Below the pieces are notes generated by a model. That model searched no databases, was not told where the DNA came from, and was given only the letters and a program-made list of their open reading frames with translations. This document shows, piece by piece, positions 1 to 5,077 of a stretch of DNA of 5,077 nucleotides. The number at the start of each line of letters is the position of its first letter. Position 1 is the first letter of the stretch. This DNA is from Angelakisella sp. GTDB lineage: Bacteria; Bacillota; Clostridia; Oscillospirales; Ruminococcaceae. The stretch is taken from contig JAHHTR010000143.1 of NCBI GenBank assembly GCA_020024515.1, positions 1 to 5,077 of the forward strand, in the 5' to 3' direction. Both the position numbers and the translations under genes were made by a program.

Positions 1-13
1 ATCATATTATGAT
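1..13. repeat. Short perfect inverted repeat at the window edge
   Basis: The arms ATCATA (1-6) and TATGAT (8-13) are exact reverse complements around a single central base. The element lies about 90 bases upstream of the response regulator start codon, in very AT-rich DNA. It could be half of a larger operator or the tail of an upstream structure cut by the window edge. A 13-base AT-rich palindrome also arises readily by chance, so no function is assigned. The rest of 14-93 holds no gene and no convincing promoter. Confidence 0.2.
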
Positions 14-93
14 ATTACTTGTATATATTTTGCATGAGTAAAATTACTATTTTAATTAACATAACTAACAAAAATCAACAACCATAACAAAAT

Positions 94-99
94 GGAGAG
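94..99 (+). promoter_or_regulatory. Ribosome binding site of the response regulator gene
   Basis: GGAGAG lies five bases before the ATG at 105 (the GGAG core is seven bases away), which is good Shine-Dalgarno spacing. It supports ATG 105 as the start. The translation from there begins directly with the first beta strand of a receiver domain (MKNTILIIDD), as expected for a full-length protein. Confidence 0.8.
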
Positions 100-104
100 C
101 AAAT

Positions 105-1769
105 ATGAAGAACACTATATTAATTATTGATGATAGTACCCTTATCAGAGATCATCTTGCAACAAATCTATCATCTGAATATATTATACTACAAGCAGAA
201 AACGGGGAGCAAGCTATCGAAATTGTAAAAAATAATTTTGATACTATAAAAATTATTCTGCTTGACTTAGTAATGCCCAAAATGGACGGAATAGAGTTTT
301 TACATATTTTAAATAAACTAGTAGGGCAAAAAGATATTCCCATATTTGTTATGACATCACAAAAACGTGAAGATTACGAATATACAGCACTTAAAATGGG
401 TGCATACGATTTTTTGGAAAAACCTATAAAAATAGATTTATTAAAAATTAAAATAGAAAATGCCATAAAACATACTGATAATAAAGATGAAATAATCAAA
501 TTTGAATCTGACTTTGATAAATTAACCAACATTTATAACAAACGTAAATTCTTTAAAACAGTAAGAGAAATGCTAAAAATATATAATCAAAAACATTTTG
601 TGTTTATCTTACTGGATATAGACAAATTTAAACTTATCAATACTTATTTCGGTGAAAAAATAGGTGATGCTATTCTTTGTCATATAGCCCGAAATTTAGA
701 AAAACAATTTTCACCTATGACAAACTCTGCTTATGGTAGAGTTGCAGGTGATGTTTTTGCTGTATGTTTTGAATATAATCCCAAAGATAAAGAAAATATT
801 ATTCAACAATATAAAAACAGTAAACATCTATTTAAAAACATCTATCAAAACGTCAGCATAAATCCAAGTATCGGTATATACTTTATTGATGATAATACCT
901 TACCCATAACACGTATTTTTGACAGAGCAAAGCTTGCTGCCGAAAAATGTAAAAACAGCTATACAAAAATTTGCAAAGTATTTGATATGTCTATTGAAAA
1001 AGAAGTTATACTTGTACAAGAAATAACAAATGAAATGCAATCAAGTTTGGATTCCGGTCAATTTAAAGTTTTCTATCAACCTAAGTTTGATTTATATAGT
1101 GAAAAAATTGTAGGTGCCGAAGCTCTTGTCCGTTGGTTTCACCCCGAAAAAGGCATTATTCCACCTGATAATTTTATTCCGTTATTTGAAGCCAATGGTT
1201 TTATAACTGAACTTGACAGTTATATATTTGAACAAGTATGCTCAAATTTAAGAGAGTGGATAGACAGCGGAAAAGAAGTCATTCCAATATCTGTCAATTT
1301 GTCTCGTATAGACTTATATTCCACAGACTTTTTATATCATATAAAAAAATGTATGGGAAAATATGGTTTATCACACAAATTTGTGCATCTGGAAATAACT
1401 GAAAGTGCATTTGCCAAAGATACAAATCAAATAATCACTGTCTTAAACTATCTGCGTAACTATGGATTTTCCATAGAAATGGACGACTTTGGCAAAGGAT
1501 ATTCTTCTTTGAATATGATAAACGAATTACCTTTTGATACCATCAAACTTGATATGAGATTTTTGAGCGGAGATAAATCTTCCAGTCGTTCATATAATAT
1601 TTTAGAATTTGTTGTAAACCTTACCGAAAAACTACATATCCCTGCAATAGCAGAAGGTGTGGAAACAAAAGAAGACTTGCAAATTCTAAAAAAGATACAT
1701 TGCCCCTATGGTCAAGGCTATTATTTTTCAAAACCTATCAACAAAGAAGCTTTTGAAAAATTACTTTAA
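105..1769 (+). CDS. Response regulator with degenerate GGDEF and intact EAL domain; predicted c-di-GMP phosphodiesterase
   Basis: This is a 554-residue cytoplasmic protein with no signal peptide or membrane segment. Residues 1-120 form a CheY-like receiver: acidic pair D9/D10, phospho-acceptor D54 (LLDLVMPKMDG), T84, switch aromatic F103 and K106 before P107. Residues 136-295 form a GGDEF fold starting at DKLTNIYNKRKFF. It keeps D171, K176, N179, D188 and D216 of the metal and guanine sites, but the signature is AGDVF (214-218), no RxxD inhibitory site precedes it, and the usual AKxxGR phosphate-binding positions read E280 and N284. Residues 305-554 form an EAL domain with all expected catalytic motifs: E339 (EAL), N398, E430 and E433, D460/D461 (DDFGKG), K481/D483, E517 (AEGVE) and Q537. 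Inferred role: hydrolysis of c-di-GMP to pGpG, gated by receiver phosphorylation and perhaps by GTP at the GGDEF domain. No partner kinase is adjacent. The start is supported by GGAGAG at 94-99; the stop is TAA. Domain assignment is firm; enzyme direction is inferred from residues. Confidence 0.93.
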   Translation: MKNTILIIDDSTLIRDHLATNLSSEYIILQAENGEQAIEIVKNNFDTIKIILLDLVMPKMDGIEFLHILNKLVGQKDIPIFVMTSQKREDYEYTALKMGAYDFLEKPIKIDLLKIKIENAIKHTDNKDEIIKFESDFDKLTNIYNKRKFFKTVREMLKIYNQKHFVFILLDIDKFKLINTYFGEKIGDAILCHIARNLEKQFSPMTNSAYGRVAGDVFAVCFEYNPKDKENIIQQYKNSKHLFKNIYQNVSINPSIGIYFIDDNTLPITRIFDRAKLAAEKCKNSYTKICKVFDMSIEKEVILVQEITNEMQSSLDSGQFKVFYQPKFDLYSEKIVGAEALVRWFHPEKGIIPPDNFIPLFEANGFITELDSYIFEQVCSNLREWIDSGKEVIPISVNLSRIDLYSTDFLYHIKKCMGKYGLSHKFVHLEITESAFAKDTNQIITVLNYLRNYGFSIEMDDFGKGYSSLNMINELPFDTIKLDMRFLSGDKSSSRSYNILEFVVNLTEKLHIPAIAEGVETKEDLQILKKIHCPYGQGYYFSKPINKEAFEKLL

Positions 1770-1804
1770 ATACTATTAACGAAAATTGTCAAAATTTGTC
1801 GAAT

Positions 1805-1849
1805 ATAACAAAAGAGTGTTAAGGAAAACCCTTAATGCTCTTTTGTTAT
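1805..1849. terminator. Bidirectional rho-independent terminator between the convergent genes
   Basis: The arms at 1805-1824 and 1830-1849 pair over 20 positions around a five-base loop (AAAAC). Eighteen pairs are Watson-Crick. The other two, T1817/G1837 and G1818/T1836, are G-U wobbles in plus-strand RNA but A-C mismatches in minus-strand RNA. The inner 11-pair hairpin (GAG...AAGG with CCTT...CTC) is followed by TTTTGTTATT on the plus strand and by TTTTGTTAT on the minus strand. That is the A-tract/hairpin/T-tract layout of a terminator read from both sides. It begins 35 bases after the upstream stop and ends 28 bases from the stop of the minus-strand gene, so it is placed to end both transcripts. 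Confidence 0.85.
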
Positions 1850-1877
1850 TAGTGTAAATAATATTTCTGTTTTTTTA

Positions 1878-4800
1878 CTATTGCAACAAATCCAATATTC
1901 TGTCTTTTGACATAGTCATAATATCGCCATCTGTATTTCCCTCTATGCTGTCCATAAGCTTGCTCTTTTTCTCTTGTAAAGCAAGTATTTTTTCTTCAAT
2001 TGTATCTTTTACAATTAGATTGTATACATGAACTTTTGATTTTTGCCCCATACGATGTGCTCTGTCTGTTGCCTGATTTTGTGCTGCCAAGTTCCACCAT
2101 GGGTCATAGTGAATAACAATATCCGCTGATGTAAGATTTAGTCCTGTTCCTCCGGCTTTCAGTGATATTAAGAATATTGATGCCTCACCATTGTTAAATC
2201 TTTTTACAAGCTCGGCACGTTTTTCTTTCGGTGTGGAGCCTTGCAAAGTAAATGTTGATATTTTTTCTTCTTCCAGTTTCTTTTCTATAATATCAAGCAT
2301 TGTTGTAAATTGTGAAAATAGAAGTACTTGATGTCCGCCTTCTACCGCACGTCTGCACAAATCCACACAAGCATTAAGCTTACAGCTTTCGCCATTATAA
2401 TCCTCTATACTTAGATGTGGGTCACAGCAAATACGTCGCAAAGTTGTAAGCATAGACAGTATCTGAACCTTATTAATATTTTCTTCGCTCTCGATTGTTT
2501 TCTTTGTACTTTCAACACAAGCATTGTATATCTTGCGTTCTTCACTATCCATTTGCACACGATGTATATGTTCGATTTTCGGTGGCAATTCTTTTAGTAC
2601 ATCTGCTTTCAGTCTTCTTAAAATAAATGGTGAAACCATTTTTCTCAGTACATTTAAACCATATTCACTTTCTTCTTTTATTATAGGTCTCTCTATTTCT
2701 TCCATAAACTTATGATGAGAATATAGATATCCCGGCATCAAAAAGTCAAATATACTCCAAAGTTCGCTCAAACGATTTTCAATAGGTGTACCGGTCAGTG
2801 CAAAACGTATTCTGCTCTTAATATTTTTTACTGCCTTTGTTGAAAGTGCCATTGAATTTTTAATATATTGAGCCTCATCAAGTATACAGCTGTAAAATTC
2901 AATATCTTTATATTCATCAATGTCTCGGCGAAGTAAATCATAAGATGTTACCAAAACATCATAATTTTTATATGATGCTATTAACTTTTTGCGTTCATCA
3001 GCACCACCTATTACCATAAGTATTTTTATATCATCAATAAACTTATGTGCTTCTTCTGCCCAATTAATAATAAGTGATGATGGACAAATAATAAGTGAAA
3101 CCACTTTTTTCTTTTCTCTCTTTATTGAGTCAAGATATGACAAAACCTGTACTGTTTTACCAAGACCCATATCATCTGCAAGTATACCTCCAAATCCAAA
3201 GCTATCCAAAGTTTTTAGCCATCTGAAACCTGTCTTTTGATAGTGTCGCAACATTCCTTCAAGTTTTGGTGAAGGATTAAAATTACTGTGTTCAACTGTA
3301 TTTATATTTTTAATTATATTCTTAAATGCTTCATCACGTTTTACATCTATTACTTCATCAGATTTTAATATGTTTTCCATATATGGAACACGATACATCG
3401 GTATTTCTATACTGTCTTTTTTTAAATCCTTATCAGTAATTGCAAGAGTTTCGGTAGCTTGTGCCAAATCTTGCAGACCGCTGTCTTCAAGCGAAATAAA
3501 TGTACCGTTTTTCAGTCTGTGATAATTTTTACGCAACCGCAAAGATTTAAATATATCCATAAGTTCTTCACGAGGAAATACAGGTGTATCCAGTGACATA
3601 TTAAGCACACCGTCACTTACGGAAAGTCCAACACTTACACGAGGTTTTTGTATATTGATTTTGTCTAAATTATCGCTTACAAGTACCTCCCCGTATAGCG
3701 AAAATTCCTCTATATTTTTTACCATAAAGTCATATATATCTTCGGTATTATCCATATAGAATAGAGTTTTATCGCCCTGCGGTTCTTTAAAAAATCTTCT
3801 TACAAAATTTATATTGTCTACTTCCGCACGCAAATTTCTGTTTATTTGACTTCTGTAATCTGTATTATTCAAATAAGCATTCTCTATAATAATATCGCCA
3901 TATTGAAAATCCACTTTTGCAGTGATTGAACCGTCTTTTAACATATCAAAATAGAATTTTGTTATAAATTCATCAGGTAAATATTTTGATAAAATTTGTT
4001 TACTGTCAACAATACGAACAATATTTTCTATTTCCGGCAAAACGCAACTGCAAAAAGTCGCAAGTTCATTCTCGCCAATTGTCATAGGTGTTATCAGTGA
4101 GTTAATAAGAGGATAAGCTCTCTCGCTCATTTCTTTTGTACAGTGGTAAAAAGCTGTTTCATCTACTGCATATAGTTCACTTTGATCCTTTATAAATGAT
4201 ACATTTTCTTTGATGTACACGTTTACTCCACCAAAATCTTCCATAACCATTAGTGTAATTATTGGATTACCATCTACAAATGTTATTGGATCTGCGGATA
4301 AATCGCTTACCACAAGTTTATCTCTATAAAGTTCAAAAAACTTTAAGAATGAATTTCCTCTCAGTGTCACTCTGTTTTTATTTATTAAGTCACCCAAAAG
4401 CAAATTTGTATCATTCTTACTTTCTTCACGTGCATTTATAAGTAAATCTACTATCGCTCTGCCCTTTTCATCAAAGATATCCTTTGAATGTACAAATTGC
4501 AGTTCTTTACCATAAGTAATATCGTGGTTATACTTAATATCTTCCAAAAACTGATCTATTTTCTGTACAACATAGGCTCTCTTATTCGCCCTATTAATTC
4601 TCAATGATATTTCTGGATACTTATATGACATACGATAGTTAATATATCGTTTTAAATGTATTGTTGGTGTAACTGTAATTAAATCATGAGGCTTTAACTG
4701 TATATCTGTGTGCATAGTTAAATATGCTCTAAACATTTGCAAAGCCTTAAAATCTGTTTTTTCATCAATAATTTTTTCTTCCATTGATTTATTTATATAG

Positions 4801-5057
4801 ACCAAAAAAACAGCTATTATATGTTCACAATTAGAAAAATCTTTGTAGTACTGACAATCACATGAAATATTTACACTGTTTCTTGTATGATTCAGTGTTA
4901 TGGATATATCATACACATCTTCTTCCACAACTGATGCGGTAATAAGTGTTTCTGTCAAAATTTCATCATTTACTTTGTCTTCCGATTTATAATTTTCTAT
5001 TTTTCCATTATTATATAAATCCAAAGCTTTATAATATAATTCTTGTCCAAAATTCAT
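1878..5057 (-). CDS. SNF2-family DEAD/DEAH-like helicase (ATPase) with N-terminal SWIM zinc finger
   Basis: This 1059-residue protein belongs to the bacterial SWI2/SNF2 ATPases, which use ATP to translocate on double-stranded DNA; the physiological role of this subgroup is unclear. Residues 66-79 hold a SWIM motif CxC-x8-CxH (C66, C68, C77, H79), likely a zinc-binding DNA or protein contact. Residues of about 110-560 match the position of the bacterial SNF2-associated region and show no catalytic motif. The helicase core starts near 600: Q-like LRHYQKTGFRWL (603-614), Walker A DDMGLGKT (628-635, K634), motif Ia ICPSSLIINW, motif II DEAQ (727-730), motif III LTGTP (754-758), motif IV LLFSQF (912-917), motif V KAGGTGLNLT (967-976), and motif VI QATDRAHRMGQ (995-1005) with R999 and R1002 as candidate arginine fingers. 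The core appears complete, so activity is expected. It ends with tandem in-frame stops TAG TAA. The ATG at 5055-5057 lacks a recognisable Shine-Dalgarno sequence and the frame is open to the window edge, so the protein may start further upstream. No neighbour hints at its job. Confidence 0.92.
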   Translation of the reverse strand: MNFGQELYYKALDLYNNGKIENYKSEDKVNDEILTETLITASVVEEDVYDISITLNHTRNSVNISCDCQYYKDFSNCEHIIAVFLVYINKSMEEKIIDEKTDFKALQMFRAYLTMHTDIQLKPHDLITVTPTIHLKRYINYRMSYKYPEISLRINRANKRAYVVQKIDQFLEDIKYNHDITYGKELQFVHSKDIFDEKGRAIVDLLINAREESKNDTNLLLGDLINKNRVTLRGNSFLKFFELYRDKLVVSDLSADPITFVDGNPIITLMVMEDFGGVNVYIKENVSFIKDQSELYAVDETAFYHCTKEMSERAYPLINSLITPMTIGENELATFCSCVLPEIENIVRIVDSKQILSKYLPDEFITKFYFDMLKDGSITAKVDFQYGDIIIENAYLNNTDYRSQINRNLRAEVDNINFVRRFFKEPQGDKTLFYMDNTEDIYDFMVKNIEEFSLYGEVLVSDNLDKINIQKPRVSVGLSVSDGVLNMSLDTPVFPREELMDIFKSLRLRKNYHRLKNGTFISLEDSGLQDLAQATETLAITDKDLKKDSIEIPMYRVPYMENILKSDEVIDVKRDEAFKNIIKNINTVEHSNFNPSPKLEGMLRHYQKTGFRWLKTLDSFGFGGILADDMGLGKTVQVLSYLDSIKREKKKVVSLIICPSSLIINWAEEAHKFIDDIKILMVIGGADERKKLIASYKNYDVLVTSYDLLRRDIDEYKDIEFYSCILDEAQYIKNSMALSTKAVKNIKSRIRFALTGTPIENRLSELWSIFDFLMPGYLYSHHKFMEEIERPIIKEESEYGLNVLRKMVSPFILRRLKADVLKELPPKIEHIHRVQMDSEERKIYNACVESTKKTIESEENINKVQILSMLTTLRRICCDPHLSIEDYNGESCKLNACVDLCRRAVEGGHQVLLFSQFTTMLDIIEKKLEEEKISTFTLQGSTPKEKRAELVKRFNNGEASIFLISLKAGGTGLNLTSADIVIHYDPWWNLAAQNQATDRAHRMGQKSKVHVYNLIVKDTIEEKILALQEKKSKLMDSIEGNTDGDIMTMSKDRILDLLQ

Positions 5058-5077
5058 TTTTAACCAATCTATGGTTA

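Noticed and set aside
29..56. Possible sigma-A promoter: TTTGCA (29-34), 16-base spacer, TTTAAT (51-56)
   Set aside because: The -35 match is only 4 of 6, and the -10 lacks the critical second-position A. In DNA this AT-rich such matches are common, so it is not listed as a feature.
152..343. Open frame on the minus strand inside the response regulator gene
   Set aside because: It lies wholly antisense to the receiver-coding region, whose protein motifs are unambiguous. Its translation resembles no family I recognise.
1782..1800. Near-direct repeat AAAATTGTC / AAAATTTGTC just after the response regulator stop
   Set aside because: There are only two short, imperfect, AT-rich copies with no flanking duplication or further units; this is best explained by chance.
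1870..1876. Run of seven T residues as a separate terminator
   Set aside because: No GC-containing hairpin directly precedes it on the plus strand; the terminator at 1805-1849 already explains transcription ending here.
2868..2879. DEAQ instead of DEAH in helicase motif II
   Set aside because: DEAQ is a common variant in bacterial SNF2 proteins; the acidic D727/E728 pair needed for Mg-ATP hydrolysis is present, so this is not a defect.
2415..3240. Three short plus-strand open frames opposite the helicase gene
   Set aside because: They are antisense to conserved SNF2 motor sequence and their translations are low-complexity Ser/Ile/Phe-rich, typical of shadows of an AT-rich gene.
105..5057. 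A functional two-gene system linking c-di-GMP turnover to the SNF2 helicase
   Set aside because: The genes are convergent, end at a shared terminator, and have no shared promoter, overlap or common domain; adjacency alone does not support a joint function.

Overview
This window comes from an AT-rich bacterial chromosome. It carries two long, apparently intact genes that converge on a shared intergenic region of 108 bases. The low GC content, the AT-ending codons, a GGAG-type ribosome binding site and a Clostridia-style SWIM/SNF2 helicase together suggest an anaerobic low-GC Firmicute (class Clostridia, perhaps Lachnospiraceae-like). That assignment is inference; there is no rRNA or other marker to settle it.

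Layout: positions 1-104 are a very AT-rich leader holding a small palindrome at the window edge and a ribosome binding site. Positions 105-1769 (+) encode a 554-residue response regulator built as receiver, degenerate GGDEF, then EAL. Positions 1770-1877 are non-coding and contain a long hairpin that looks like a bidirectional terminator. Positions 1878-5057 (-) encode a 1059-residue SNF2-family helicase-like ATPase with an N-terminal SWIM zinc-binding motif. Its reading frame stays open to the right-hand edge, so its true start may lie just outside the window.

The first gene is best read as a phosphorylation-controlled c-di-GMP phosphodiesterase. Every EAL catalytic motif is present, whereas the GGDEF domain has a corrupted signature (AGDVF), no I-site and altered phosphate-binding positions. 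It may therefore serve as a GTP-binding or structural module. No histidine kinase lies next to it. The second gene is a SWI2/SNF2 ATPase with a complete set of helicase motifs; its cellular role in bacteria is poorly defined.

Nothing suggests that the two genes work together: they are convergent, separately transcribed and only share a terminator. I see no mobile elements, CRISPR array, tRNA or rRNA, and no clear sign of a new multi-gene system. The points most worth a second look are the unusual GGDEF signature, the strand-asymmetric terminator and the uncertain start of the helicase gene.
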